Shown one piece after another: positions 23,700 to 34,938 of a DNA stretch of 64,000 nt. Source of the DNA: Gnetum montanum (lineage: Eukaryota; Streptophyta; Gnetopsida; Gnetales; Gnetaceae). Both the position numbers and the translations under genes were made by a program. The stretch spans positions 578,512 through 642,511 of the forward strand of contig MNCI01013751.1 in NCBI GenBank assembly GCA_015680685.1, written 5' to 3'. How positions within the stretch are numbered: the stretch's first letter is position 1; each line of letters begins with the position of its first letter. Below the pieces are notes generated by a model, which was given only the letters and a program-made list of their open reading frames with translations, was not told the DNA's origin and searched no databases.

Positions 23700-25436
23700 A
23701 TGGAGTCATCTCAGAATTCTAATGCACACACCTTCATAATCCTCACACACTCACAATACAACTTTATCTGTGTGAAGATTCAGGCCAACCTTCCCCTTGA
23801 CACCACAGAACAGGAGGCAAAATGAATCTTCGAGCGCATATACATGGGAGGTCATGAATTCATCCCCTCTGTATATGACATCATCTCCCTTTCTGAGCCT
23901 TACCACCAACTCGTCTCTCAACTCCTTCTGGCAAGGAGCCAAAACACACGGTGACCCACTGAGGAGCCCCAAAACCTACATGATGTAGATGACTTTGAGG
24001 CACAATCTAAACATGAGGATTCATATTACACCCTCACTCCCCATGCCTATGTGAATCCATCATTCCACCCTCACATGGGACAGATGGCCACTCACCAAGT
24101 GTCAACAAGCACACAAGCATTGGTACCCCAATAGAGATTACTCACATCCACGTCCACCCAGTACATGCTGCCAGTGCAAACACATGGCGCCACTTTCGTT
24201 ACATTGGCCCCACACATTTAGGGTGTCACCTCATAGTTGGTGGCTAGGAAAGGAACCATACCCCTTGTTCAACAACCCACTCACTTCCACGTGCCACACC
24301 CTACAACCACAACTCTAAACGTTGCTCCACAGCAACAAATGACAACCCAACAATCTCCCCAACCAACTAATCTGCCTACTACCGAAGAGTGTGCAGAAGC
24401 TAAAAAAATGATGCAAGCATTAGTTGAAGAGGTAAAGCACCTCAAAATAGAAAACACTGAACAAGTTAAAGTACTGGACTTCTACCAAGATGATCCAATT
24501 AGCTCTTTAGTGCCACCATTAGCTTTACCCAAGGGAATCACACTCCCACAGTTAACCAAGTACAACAGGAAGGGAGACCCGAATGCTCACTTAGTAACAT
24601 TCTGATCAAAGATCCTATTGATTCAAACTTGGCCCCACACAATCCTATGCGTGTTCGCCATGTCCCTAATGGACAGTGCCTTAGACTGGTACCGAGCCTT
24701 GGAATATAACTCCATATCCTCTCTGGAGGATCTGTTACATCAGTTCATCACCCGATTTAAGTATAACCTCAAGCCTGAGGCCATACTAGACACTCTAGTA
24801 TAGGTGAAACAAGCACCACTTGAGCCTGTGTAGAAGTTCATTCAACAATGGAGCNTTCTGAAGGGAGCCGTGAATGACTTCGTTAAGTCAAAACTGTCCT
24901 ACCTAAGTACTCAAATGTTGAGCCAAGCCTTCACGTAGATCAAGAACATTGAACAAGCTGCACAAACCAGCAATGACCCCGCCTATGTGGCTTACAAAAA
25001 TGAACATGTTGCCAAGCAAAAAGCAACATCACCAACTGTAGCCATAAGCACAAAAACCACAAACACCAGTACCAACTTGACCACAATGACAATGACCACA
25101 CCATGGCCTAACTTTCAGCATAAGGATCACTCTAAGTACATGTCACTACCCACGTGACCTTTTGAACTACTAGAGCAACTCCTTAAAGTTGGGCAAATCC
25201 AATACAAAAAAGTAGTAAAGAATGCCCGTCGAAGACATGACAGGTATTGCGAGCTACTAAGAAACCCCAGCTTAGCAGCACCAAATGAGCCCCCGGTCCC
25301 ATGACACTTCAAGTTAAATCAATTTTGTCACTACCACCAGATGTCTGGTCACAATACCGACAACTACCATGCCTTACAGGATGATCTTCAAAAAATGATA
25401 GAATGGGGCCAACTCAACATCAACATTGTGAGTTAA
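23700..25436 (+). pseudogene. E5 gag
   Basis: An initial ATG at 23700 opens a reading frame MESSQNSNAHTF with several stops; most later gag codons are in one frame (24237-24605, 24618-24803, then to about 25436). Visible: a Q/T/P-rich N-terminal part, a coiled-coil EEVKHLKIENTEQV, capsid block MSLMDSALDWYRALEYNSIS and HQFITRFKYNLKP, then the zinc motif CHYHQMSGHNTDNYHAL, where the last ligand is Tyr instead of the usual Cys. Four or more TAG stops and one N (24855) interrupt it. Gag normally forms the particle; this copy cannot encode it in full. Confidence 0.8.
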
Positions 25437-26029
25437 CCTAGCATAGATGATGCCTCCTATGTCATAAACTTGATTAGCATAGGAAGCAAGCGCAAACCTG
25501 TGTGGAAACCTTTTGTGATCTGTGTGCCTCTTAGCAAGACAATGATCCCCTTGCCTCCATGAGCAAGAGGCCTCCCATTGTCATCTAGGTGCCACCTCGA
25601 GCACCTGCAAAACCTTTCGTGGTCAAAGTACCACCACAATTGTCTGCTAAGACATTAAACTGGCATGATGCACCAACAACAATAGCAAAGAAACCTTTCG
25701 TTATCAAGGTGCCACAACAAGATAATCAAACAACAACGACACCTCCTAAACTACCATTTGTCATAAAGGTGCCACCACACTATGGCCCCTCACCTACCTA
25801 AAGCCCAAACGTAGGCAACACGGGTAAGCAAACCAAATGGCAATAGAAGAGGACAAAAAAACAACAAACAACATCCACAGCCGAAACAAAGGCCACACCA
25901 AACACACAACAACCAAATGCTAGGGGCCCTACCCCTAATCCCAAACAAACCAAACCCAAGCCCTCGACCCATACAGAGGTAACGAACACAATGGAAAATA
26001 GCATAGACTTTGTAGCTACACTGGACTAG
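25437..26029 (+). pseudogene. E5 proline-rich linker with PFVIKVPP repeats
   Basis: Five versions of a short motif occur: KPFVICVPLS (gag frame, about 25510), PPIVI-stop-VPPRAP, KPFVVKVPPQL, KPFVIKVPQQD and LPFVIKVPPHY (25570-25790, protease frame). The frame change falls between the first and second copies, at about 25540-25570. After them comes a T/P/K-rich stretch. Function unknown. Confidence 0.7.
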
Positions 26030-26980
26030 GTGAAACAGATGCTCAAACAAAAGAAAACAACCATGAGCTTGTATGACCTAGTCATGACATCATCAGCTCA
26101 TCGCGAAGCCTTAGTGCAAATGTTAGCATCCATTCCTGTTATAGAGGACATCCCTACTAACATGAAATCCATCCGTGCAATGATTTCACAACGCACACCA
26201 AAAGGATTGGGTTCAAACACCTTAGCCTTTCGCAATGATGAAGTTAAATGTAACCCCGAACAAGGGGAAGTCACAACAGCTCCATTGTCGATCAGTGTAC
26301 GTGTTGGACGATGCACCATTCGCAGAGTGCACATTGATGATGGTGCGGCAACAAACGTAGTTCTATACTCCGTCATTGACAAACTAGGCATGGAAAATAA
26401 GATCATGCCAACAGAAACCACGTGTCTAAAATCCTTCAACGGATCAAGTGTCATAGTTAAGGGCACAATCAACTTAGCCTTTGTGGCAGGAGAACAATTC
26501 CCCACCAGTGCGGAGTTCACTATCATAGAAGAGATGCCAAGTTTCAACATGATTCTCAGTAGACCTTGGCTAGCCCAACAATGGGTCGTTTCCTCACCGA
26601 TACATCAAGAAATCCGCCTTCTATATGAAGGTGGACAAGTCATCATACATGGCGATAACATTCCCTTTCAAGCCATCCACAACATAGACATGTCACAAGT
26701 CTTGAAAGAAGAATCTCTTAATGGAACAGCCATAGAAACAAACGCAACACCTAGAGCTAAAACGCCCAAACGAGTGGTAAAAATTGAAAGCTTCCCAGAG
26801 CAACCTAGCACACTTCTAAAATCACATCCGGTTAGGAGACAACCACACGATCAAAGCACCCCTGTGGCCAAAAACAAGCCAGATCTCCGCATACTCTTCA
26901 CATTTTTTCATTGTGCATATGTCACCTTCATTTGCATTGTACTAGCTTATGCATTTACATGCGGCCTAAAAAGGCCTTAA
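26030..26980 (+). CDS. E5 aspartic protease ORF
   Basis: An uninterrupted 316-codon frame, in phase with the linker upstream. The aspartic protease core is at residues 90-200: VHIDDGAATNVVLYSVIDKL holds the active-site region as DDGA (usual D-S/T-G), followed by FNGSSVIVKGTINLAF, SAEFTIIEEMPSFNMILSRP and WLAQQWVVSSPIHQEIRLLY, the ILGRPWL..S..HQ pattern of Tat/Ogre proteases. The last 60 or so residues end in a hydrophobic stretch (FFHCAYVTFICIVLAYAF) that is probably noncoding read-through. RT should follow but does not. The start is uncertain because the frame is open only from a TAG just upstream; initiation could be by frameshift from gag. Confidence 0.8.
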   Translation: MKQMLKQKKTTMSLYDLVMTSSAHREALVQMLASIPVIEDIPTNMKSIRAMISQRTPKGLGSNTLAFRNDEVKCNPEQGEVTTAPLSISVRVGRCTIRRVHIDDGAATNVVLYSVIDKLGMENKIMPTETTCLKSFNGSSVIVKGTINLAFVAGEQFPTSAEFTIIEEMPSFNMILSRPWLAQQWVVSSPIHQEIRLLYEGGQVIIHGDNIPFQAIHNIDMSQVLKEESLNGTAIETNATPRAKTPKRVVKIESFPEQPSTLLKSHPVRRQPHDQSTPVAKNKPDLRILFTFFHCAYVTFICIVLAYAFTCGLKRP

Positions 26981-27070
26981 ACTAGGCTATGGCCCGAAAA
27001 GGCCTTAAACTAACACATGGCCCAGTACGGCTTTAAATTGCCACGCACGGCCCGAAAAGGCCCTAAACTA
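26962..27070 (+). repeat. GGCC..GGCC tandem repeat
   Basis: Four units of 28-30 bases of the type GGCCCGAAAAGGCCTTAAAC. Each unit has a GGCC pair around AAAA that can fold on itself. Immediately follows the protease ORF. Confidence 0.75.
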
Positions 27071-27194
27071 CTGCTTTTCACATTGTTTTCTATTTTTCTT
27101 GTGCATTTAGGTTTTGTTTTCAGCAGTTACTACTTGACATGGTGTTCTCTAGTTTCTTCTTTTGCAGGATTACCTAGACGTACATGCATGCATC

Positions 27195-27422
27195 CATAGA
27201 CTCGTCCTCGCATCATGACGATAAACTGATACCATAGATTCATCCTAGCATCATGACGATAAACTGATACCATAGATTTGTCTTGGCATCATGATGGTAA
27301 ACTGATACCACAAATTCGTCTTGGCATCATGATGATAAACTGATACCACAGACTCATCCTGGCATCATGAGGGTAAACTAATACCACAGATTCGTCCTAG
27401 CATCATGATGGTAAACTGATAC
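27195..27422 (+). repeat. Six 38-bp tandem repeats
   Basis: Exactly six units of 38 bases containing GCATCATGACGATAAACTG, with few substitutions and no indels. Degenerate GACTATAAACTAG-like units continue to about 27620. No coding frame. Confidence 0.9.
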
Positions 27423-27622
27423 CACAAATCGTTTGGAATGACAATAAACTACCACACTCTCATTTGACAGAGTGTGCTAAGAATATAAACTAGCTCGCCT
27501 CTCCATAGTCTGCCATGACTATAAACTAGCATTGCACTGTCCGCTATGACGCTAAACTGGCAACGTCCAATGGGTTATGACGTACAACTAATCCACGACA
27601 GTCTGCCAAGACTATAACTGGA

Positions 27623-28147
27623 AAATTCTTCACTGGCCTACTAATCTATCGTTGTAATCAAACGACGCATCTTCATCAATCTATTGCATGAATTCATCAC
27701 ATGGACTCTGACAACATTGCTGCTGCTCAATTTTGTTTACCTATGGTTGTACGCGGTGTCTCTATCCCATCAATTGCATCCATGTTTAAAGTGTTAAGCT
27801 AACTCATTCACTTGTGGTTTTCTTGTCTTCTTGGAGTTGTTTTTGTAGGATGACGCCCAGAGGTGTTTGTACATGGATGCACTTTATCACGGTAATGAGG
27901 TACCACATTGTTCCTGATGCATGTGACCAGGTTAATCAAACCGTTCACAAGTACATTCCCAGTTCCCCAAATATCCCTCATTCCCTAGCATGTTCTCTCT
28001 ACTCTGTTCAGTTACACCCCTCATACATCCCATTCATCCCCAAAATTCTGGATGCGTTATTGCTCACTATAACTCTCTAACCATTGGTAACAAAAAATAA
28101 TGCATAGCACATTACACAAGCATGAGTACAAAACTGATAGCAAGCTC
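27623..28147 (+). other. E5 3' region, no gene
   Basis: No coding sequence recognised. ORF 27814-28080 has no domain and spans TTTT-rich sequence. Confidence 0.6.
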
Positions 28148-28212
28148 TTTACAAAAAAAAGAAAAAAAAGAAAAAAAGGGGAAAAGATAAGAAAAAAAGG
28201 AACAAAGAAAAA
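28148..28212 (+). repeat. Purine tract in E5 3' region
   Basis: About 65 bases almost purely A and G (AAAAAAAAGAAAAAAAAGAA style, with one GGGG). Lies about 600 bases before the true polypurine tract. Confidence 0.8.
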
Positions 28213-28319
28213 ATCAAAGAGCAAAATCCATCACAAGACCCTTAACACTTCCCATACAAGCCCCATGCGGGAGGGTACTTGTCTTGGAAGAAAACACTCA
28301 TGTCTCAAACAATCATGTT

Positions 28320-28505
28320 GCATCCCATCGCGTGGCTTTAGCTATTGGACAACGGGTTCCCTTTGACACTTAACAAGGGTCCTATTTTTCCAAAGAATGC
28401 ACCACCTCACTGTGTGGCTTTGGCTGTGACAATGAGTTCCCTTAAACAGGATACAAGAGTCTTGTTCCTCCAAAGGACACACATCCCATGCCTTGGTCCC
28501 AAGTC
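28320..28505 (+). repeat. Imperfect direct duplication
   Basis: Two adjacent versions, about 95 bases each, of a segment running from GTGGCTTTAGCTA through AACGGGTTCCCTT to TTTTTCCAAAGAATGCA; the second reads GTGGCTTTGGCTG ... AATGAGTTCCCTT ... TTCCTCCAAAGGACACA. Confidence 0.65.
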
Positions 28506-28751
28506 CGCTAGATACTGGTTGGCTATTGACAAGGACCAACATGATGTGTTCACACAAGAGCATTCCTCTTCCCACAGTTAAAAAAAACCATCCCTTAATC
28601 AATCCTTGCTCTCACAATTACAAACCTTCTTCCTATACATCTGAAAAACTCATTTCCTAATCCTATGTACTTCTGAACATGGTGCGATGACATCTGGCCA
28701 AGTGCCAAAGAAAAATGCTGGATGCTAAGTTTCTTGTGGTGTTTTGTACTT

Positions 28752-28805
28752 CTTTGTTGACACCTCTCGGGTAGATTCCTCTAGGCGTCAACAAAGAGGG
28801 GCCAA
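28752..28805 (+). other. E5 stem-loop and polypurine tract
   Basis: Arms CTTTGTTGAC (28752-28761) and GTCAACAAAG (28787-28796) are perfect inverted repeats around a 25-base loop; the right arm runs into the purine tract AAAGAGGGGCCAA that primes plus-strand DNA. The 3' LTR starts at 28806. The same arrangement is present in E10. Confidence 0.8.
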
Positions 28806-29430
28806 TGAAACACCACCAAATTTTGGCCTAGCAGTTTTAGACAGGAATCAAGCTAAGTCATGCTGTTGCCCAACATGAGTACAACATGACCAAACTTGAG
28901 AGCGTCCAAAATGGCATGAAATGACATACAATAAAGCAAGCAATGGAGCATTCAATGTCCCCCTGGGCCCACAGGTGACTACACCAACTTTTGGCATCCA
29001 GAATCAAAAGTTTCAGGCTCAAAATGCTTGGTTTTGGCCAAGTATAATTTGGCTACATTTTCAGACGTTGCTCAGCGTAAGGCTCAGCGTCACTAACTTT
29101 TGGATCCCCAAAATCGAGTCAAAATAGGCCAAAATCAAGCACAGGGACCTCCTATGACCTTCACCAAGGTCCCCAACAGGTCCCAGCCTCCAGAAAATCA
29201 AGATTTGGGTCTTTAATATGCCACGTTGACTTGGTGACGTTGGGGTTATTTCTCAGATACTACTTAGCGTAAGGCTCAGTGTCATCAACCAAAACAAGGC
29301 CAAAACAACATCCAAATCAGCCCAAATTTGGCACACAACCCTCATAACCCATGGCATGCAGATCCACTCTAAAAAAGAGTCTCATAGGCCAAAAATGGGT
29401 TCAAAATGCACTGTTTTTAGGTCATACACT

Positions 29431-30077
29431 GTTAGTGATGCTGACAGTGATGCTGACGTTGGACGTTGGACGTTGACACCAGACGTTGGATGCTGGACGT
29501 TGACGCCAGATGCTGACGTTGGACACTGGACGTTGATGCCAGACGCTAGATGCTAGATGCTGATGCTGGATGTTGGACGCCAGATGCTAACATTGAAACT
29601 GATGCTGAATGCTGACATTGACGCTGATGTTGATGCTAGACACTGGATGTTGATGCCAGATGTTGGGTGCTAGACGCTGACGTTGGACGCTGGATGTTGA
29701 TGCCAGACGCTGATGTTGACACTGATGCTGGACGCTAATGTTGATGCTGATGCTAACGCTAGATGTTGAATGCCAGACGCTGGATGCTAGACGTTGACGC
29801 TAGATGTTGGATGCTAGACGCTGATGCTGGATGCTGGACGTTGACACTGATGCTGGATGCTGACGTTGACATTGGACATTGGACATTAATGCCAAACATT
29901 GGACGTTGATGCTAGACGTTGACGTTGACGCTGATGCTGATGCTGGATGCTGGACGTTGATGCCAGACACTGACGTTGATGCTGATGTTGACGTTGGACG
30001 CTGGATGTTGATGCCAGACGCTGATGCTAGATGCTAGACCCTGACGTTGATGTTGATGCGACGCTAATGCTAGAACA
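29431..30077 (+). repeat. Minisatellite in E5 3' LTR
   Basis: Same degenerate GACGCTGGACGTTGATGCC-type units as the 5' LTR array, with about 230 bases more. Confidence 0.85.
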
Positions 30078-30404
30078 GGCTGAGCACACATCAGAGCTAG
30101 ATCCACGCATGCTGGAGGCTTTGGCAGCATGAAAAACAGCACAGGACTGCAGATCCAGAGGCTAGACACCCAGATCCACTCTTGTATTTTAACATTCTTT
30201 GTACATTTTTGCATTTTTCAGCGTATCAAGCTCTTACATTGTGGATTACACACGTCAGCGTACGAGATCTTGGTCATGCTGCATGCTGTACATTGTAACA
30301 TTTCGTGCATCTGGTCAATGCATACACTTGTCACCTGGTCCAAATTTTTCTCTCCCCGCAGCCATGGATCTTCACACAAATCTGCATCCCACGCATCAAA
30401 ACTG

Positions 30405-30412
30405 TATAAATA
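30405..30412 (+). promoter_or_regulatory. TATA box of E5 3' LTR
   Basis: TATAAATA followed by CCCTAA, the same context as at 22389. Confidence 0.7.
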
Positions 30413-30996
30413 CCCTAATTTTTCATGAGATCAGGGTGGGAAAATTTGATCAAAACGCATCCTGTACACTTCGTGTGCTGAACATTCCAGGCAACATTTC
30501 ATATGCTAGGCATCAGACTTGGTTACGCTAAGTAAGGGCAATCTTGGTCACACTACAAAACCTGTAACCAGAAACCTGTATTCCCCAGCATCCATTCACA
30601 TTGGGGCTAAACTTCTACCTTGCAATCATTTTGCAACTACGTTCTGATCAGTGCAAATTCTTTGTAATTTTCAATCAATACAAACAGTTTACATTTTTGC
30701 CAATCATATCTACAGTTTACATTATTTTTTGTTTATGCTATTAACACCTTGTTTGCACTTGTCCACGTTTATGTTTGCATTTGTTTATGTTCATTTATGT
30801 ATAACCCAACGTACCGTGATTGCGTACGTTTGGGGAAGTGCTCGTTTGATCCGTGTGTGGACCATTCAAGGCACTCTGCCTTTGTTGATTTCCAGCTTGC
30901 CCTCAGGCGAAGGTAGGGTCTTACTGTTTCATCCGTAGATCTCTTGGTGTCCGTTCATTCCAGCCTCTCACTGACGATTTTGGATGGTACACTACC

Positions 30997-31364
30997 TAAG
31001 TTGCTAATATTTATAAATAGTGAATCATATAGTGGTAAATTATTGTCTTCTTGATTCACACTTGTATTTTCATTGTGTGTATAGTTAAGTAGTATTGAGG
31101 CATAAGATGTTTATGTTTTATAATTATTTCATTATATGTTTCTTCTAATTACTAGATGATTAAATGAAGATTTAATGATTGAATTGATTAACTAATTAAC
31201 TACTTTATTAATTAATTATTCAAATATAGAGTATTTGTTCCTACTTACCATACACATCTTGAACTTATATTAATGCTACTAAATTACCAAGTGCATACTA
31301 CTAGGCATACCAAGTATCCACTACTAGGATTACCAAGGGTTAATACTTTATGCTCGAAGTGGTC
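30997..31364 (-). repeat. E4 3' LTR, second piece
   Basis: Continues the LTR broken at 21014. The stretch near 31230-31310 matches the reverse-orientation LTR of E8 (compare TTCCTACTTACCATACACATC with 57415). Runs into an assembly gap, so its end is not seen. Confidence 0.75.
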
Positions 31365-31937
31365 NNNNNNNNNNNNNNNNNNNNNNNNNNNNNNNNNNNN
31401 NNNNNNNNNNNNNNNNNNNNNNNNNNNNNNNNNNNNNNNNNNNNNNNNNNNNNNNNNNNNNNNNNNNNNNNNNNNNNNNNNNNNNNNNNNNNNNNNNNNN
31501 NNNNNNNNNNNNNNNNNNNNNNNNNNNNNNNNNNNNNNNNNNNNNNNNNNNNNNNNNNNNNNNNNNNNNNNNNNNNNNNNNNNNNNNNNNNNNNNNNNNN
31601 NNNNNNNNNNNNNNNNNNNNNNNNNNNNNNNNNNNNNNNNNNNNNNNNNNNNNNNNNNNNNNNNNNNNNNNNNNNNNNNNNNNNNNNNNNNNNNNNNNNN
31701 NNNNNNNNNNNNNNNNNNNNNNNNNNNNNNNNNNNNNNNNNNNNNNNNNNNNNNNNNNNNNNNNNNNNNNNNNNNNNNNNNNNNNNNNNNNNNNNNNNNN
31801 NNNNNNNNNNNNNNNNNNNNNNNNNNNNNNNNNNNNNNNNNNNNNNNNNNNNNNNNNNNNNNNNNNNNNNNNNNNNNNNNNNNNNNNNNNNNNNNNNNNN
31901 NNNNNNNNNNNNNNNNNNNNNNNNNNNNNNNNNNNNN
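31365..31937. other. Assembly gap (573 N)
   Basis: Run of N. ORFs across it have no meaning. The rest of the E4 LTR and its boundary with the E4 interior must lie here. Confidence 1.
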
Positions 31938-33200
31938 GTAGTCATTCATCCTTTTTGCTAGGTTTTCAGCAATAAATTGTTGATTAGTGAATTTGCTCCT
32001 AAAAACTTCAAGCTTTATGTTGGTTGTTTCCAACTTTTATTTTGTCTCTTTATGGAGCTTAAATTTTACCTCATAGAGGAGGTAGGAACAGGCAACCTGT
32101 TTCTCCAACTTTAATCTTTGCCTCCTTACTATTAGCATTGCTAAGTTTGCATAACAAAGGTTAGCAATCTCCATATATTTTGTCATCTCCTTGATTTGTG
32201 TATTCCTTAAGTAGGTTTCTACTTTATTGTATGTATTTAGTCCATCAAAGATGGGTTGCCATACATCATCTCTTTACTAGAGTTGCTGAAGGACCTCATT
32301 CATCTCCACATTTATCAATTTTATTTCATTTCTATTGACCTCATTAAGAAGCCCAACCTGGTTCTTGTAGTGATTTTTCACTTATTTAAATTTCAAAGCC
32401 TCATTCTTCAAGGTGGCTATCTCAATTGCAATATTTTAAAGAAGAGCATGGACTTTCTCTATCGAGAGATTGCAATTTTCTACTACCAACCTCGTCAAAT
32501 CAAAGTTAACCTTAGCAAGCTGCTCCTACTGCTAGCATATGAACTTGACCATTTGGTCCTTTTGCTGCTCAACATTCTGCAAGTGATGATTATCGTTGGT
32601 GAGGACCAAGTTCTCATTGCGAATTTTCCATAGGTCCTTATCAGTGTTGTTGGCCATGGCCTTTGACACAAATGCATTAAAAATCATCATCTCCTTTGCA
32701 TTCTTAGCCACCTAAAGCTTTCACTGAAGCTATTAGAAAACTTCATCTCATGTTAGCTTTGCCTGAGAATGGCGAAGTTAGATAAACAGCTCGTAACTCA
32801 GCAACTTTGGTGGCCAATCATCGATTGGTTATGGTGGCATTCTTAAGTTATGTGTTGAAAATTAATAGGTTATCCCTCATCTTGAGCAACTATGGCTAGT
32901 TTGCAATGATTTCATCTAGAAGATCAAAGATCTCCAAAAGTAGTTGGCCAATTCCAACTAGTCTCTGTAATGCCTCCTCATGTTGGGTAGCATTCATTTG
33001 ACCACTCCCTACTTTTGCAAACATATGGATATTTGCCATGGTAGCGATGTCTGGTGTAGATGCTACAGGAGCATTGAGGGCCTATACTACCCTATTAATC
33101 ATCACCTCCACTACTATCTCTTGGTCCTTATGTTACATTACCAAGATTATCGCCCCCTCACCTTCCTCTAACATGATAGAGAAGGCCAAAGCATTTTTTG
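31938..33200 (-). pseudogene. E4 coiled-coil ORF remnant (env-like position)
   Basis: Minus-strand sequence paralogous to E8 58230-59300. Pieces in changing frames: NQQFIAENLAKRMNDY beside the gap, NLVLTNDNHHLQNVEQQKDQ (about 32560-32620), and further upstream AEIx-type helical text such as HEEALQRLVGIGQLLLEIFD (about 32900-32990) and LATKVAELRAVYLTS. Heptad-like spacing and many Gln/Lys/Glu suggest a long coiled coil. No database family is recognised by eye. It lies on the LTR-proximal side of the interior, as an extra ORF between pol and the 3' LTR would. Confidence 0.5.
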
Positions 33201-33994
33201 AAATCTTAGGGAATGTTTGCTTGGGAATGGACACTATGACCTCCCTAGCACTTGAATTAGGCTTGGTGGATGCCTGGTTCCTTTATGTGGAGAATAGCAG
33301 GGTCATTTCACTGTCCAATCAACTAATGGTCCTTGCAATGTCATTGAGATGGCTCATGGCTAGACGGTAAACGAATGATTCCCCACTACCTATAGATTTT
33401 GCTGAACATATTTTTGACCCATTATATAACTTACATATAGGTTTTCTTTGTTCATCCTTTAGTCAAAGTATTTATTATCAATTCAAAAATAGATAGGCAT
33501 TGTTGACAAAAGATAAGATCTGATGTTAGGATGAAAACATTGAGCCATTGACAATTTTAACAAACATTTTGACATTCTTTTTGTTGGATTAACTTATTTT
33601 AGTTGGTGAAAATTTTCATGAAGGGAAGTGATGCATAACCTTGACAAAAGCCAATATACCAAATAATCAAAGCACATGGCTAATGTTTTATTATGCATTG
33701 AAACTTTTTGCTATACATTTCAAATTTATACATTTGATCCATGGAAAAGTCATTGTCAAATCTACTTTGACAGGTAAATCTACATTGACAATGATTTAAA
33801 TGATATTTCAAACTGATCCTAATAACCATTAACATTGTTTAAGTTACTAAATTTTTATATTCAACACAACTGCATTTATTTTCCATTAAAATTCCTTTTT
33901 CCCAAGTAGTTAAACACACTAATCTATCAAAAATCTCTTTCCTATACTTTAGGCTTTTAGTTGAAGCATAATTGTTCAAGGTCTTCTTAGTTGC
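33201..33994. other. E4 interior or flank, no gene recognised
   Basis: A weak continuation of the minus-strand ORF to about 33370, then AT-rich sequence with no supported feature up to the E6 insertion. Confidence 0.5.
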
Positions 33995-34792
33995 TGATGA
34001 GCCACGATATCGCGTCGACCCCTACAATATCGCATACGCAATATTGTGGCCCGCTACAACATCTATAAATAAGAGGTGGCTTTCCCTTGTTTCTCCATCT
34101 AGATCTAGACCCTTAGCAAAACTATAGCATATTTACCATTCCAGAGTTAGAATAATTTCCATGTGCCCGTAGTAGGAGTCTCAAAGTGAATGGATCTTTA
34201 TTCAAACAAATTGTACTTGAGCACACATTTGTGTACAAAAATAAAGATGAACTTTCTGATAACCCTTGCAGCATATGGACTAAGCTAAATAGGATTTAAT
34301 TATTGTTAAATGTTTAAATGCTTTCCTAAATAATTAATCTCTCTCAACCCTTGACTCTCCTAGTTAAGTGCATTTAGTACGACCGCTTTGAGCACGTGTG
34401 TAACACTTGGTAACCCAGTAATGAGTAGCGTTTGGTAATCCTAGTAGCGTTGCATTGGTTCAAGGTGTGTGTGGCAAGTGGGAATGGATACTGGTGCTAG
34501 GGAAATTAGAACTTAGTTAGCGAATAGTTAATATAAGTTAGTCACTTAGTCTCTTCACCCTCTTCCTATTAGCATAAGGCATTAAAATGATAAAAGACAT
34601 AAAAATCATATACCTTAAGCTTCCTTAACCATACAACCGTGACAATACAAGTAAGTTTGGGAGGACAAAAATTGATTAACCTTAAGTGTTCCATTAAGGC
34701 ACATAAGCATTTAGTCCTTGGAGTTCGACCAGATTGCATGTGAGATGCTTGTATTCGTATGGTTGAGTGTAGGGGCACCTCACCACTCATCA
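33995..34792 (+). repeat. E6 5' LTR
   Basis: 798 bases, TGATGAGCCACGATATCG to CACTCATCA. U3 has a near-palindrome CAATATCGCATACGCAATAT and a TATA box TATAAATA at 34064-34071. Confidence 0.9.
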
Positions 34793-34793
34793 T

Positions 34794-34811
34794 TGACGTT
34801 GTTGCTAGGGA
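34794..34811 (+). other. E6 primer binding site (tRNA-Asp type)
   Basis: TGACGTTGTTGCTAGGGA after the LTR and one T; a decayed tRNA-Asp complement. Confidence 0.75.
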
Positions 34812-34938
34812 CTTAGTTGTTTGTGTTCTACGTAGGACATAGGAAATCATCCAAATTGTTGGGAAGCTTAAATGAACCCTTAGGATTAATCAAAAGAAAA
34901 ATAAGATAATGGTAAATGGCACACCGAACAAGACTAAA

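Larger units (their letters stand above)
21015..30991 (+). mobile_element. E5: complete Tat/Ogre-like gag-protease LTR element, no RT
   Basis: 9,977 bases between perfect 5-bp duplications CTACC (21010-21014 and 30992-30996). LTRs are 1,961 and 2,186 bases. Order: 5' LTR, primer site, repeat-rich leader, gag, proline-rich linker, protease, several tandem arrays, stem-loop and polypurine tract, 3' LTR. The interior contains no reverse transcriptase, RNase H or integrase, so it is non-autonomous. Protease and zinc-motif style (IHQEIRL, CHYHQMSGHNTDN) resemble Tat/Ogre gag-pro rather than the Athila-like family around it. It interrupts the E4 LTR. Confidence 0.9.
28806..30991 (+). repeat. E5 3' LTR
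   Basis: 2,186 bases from TGAAACACCACC to GTACA. Longer than the 5' copy by 225 bases, nearly all accounted for by the minisatellite (647 against 418 bases). TATA box at 30405-30412. Confidence 0.9.

Noticed and set aside
27195-27422. CRISPR array
   Set aside because: Units are contiguous 38-bp tandem repeats without unique spacers, and the DNA is plant nuclear.
31273-32033. Long ORFs spanning 31365-31937
   Set aside because: Made of N; no sequence information.
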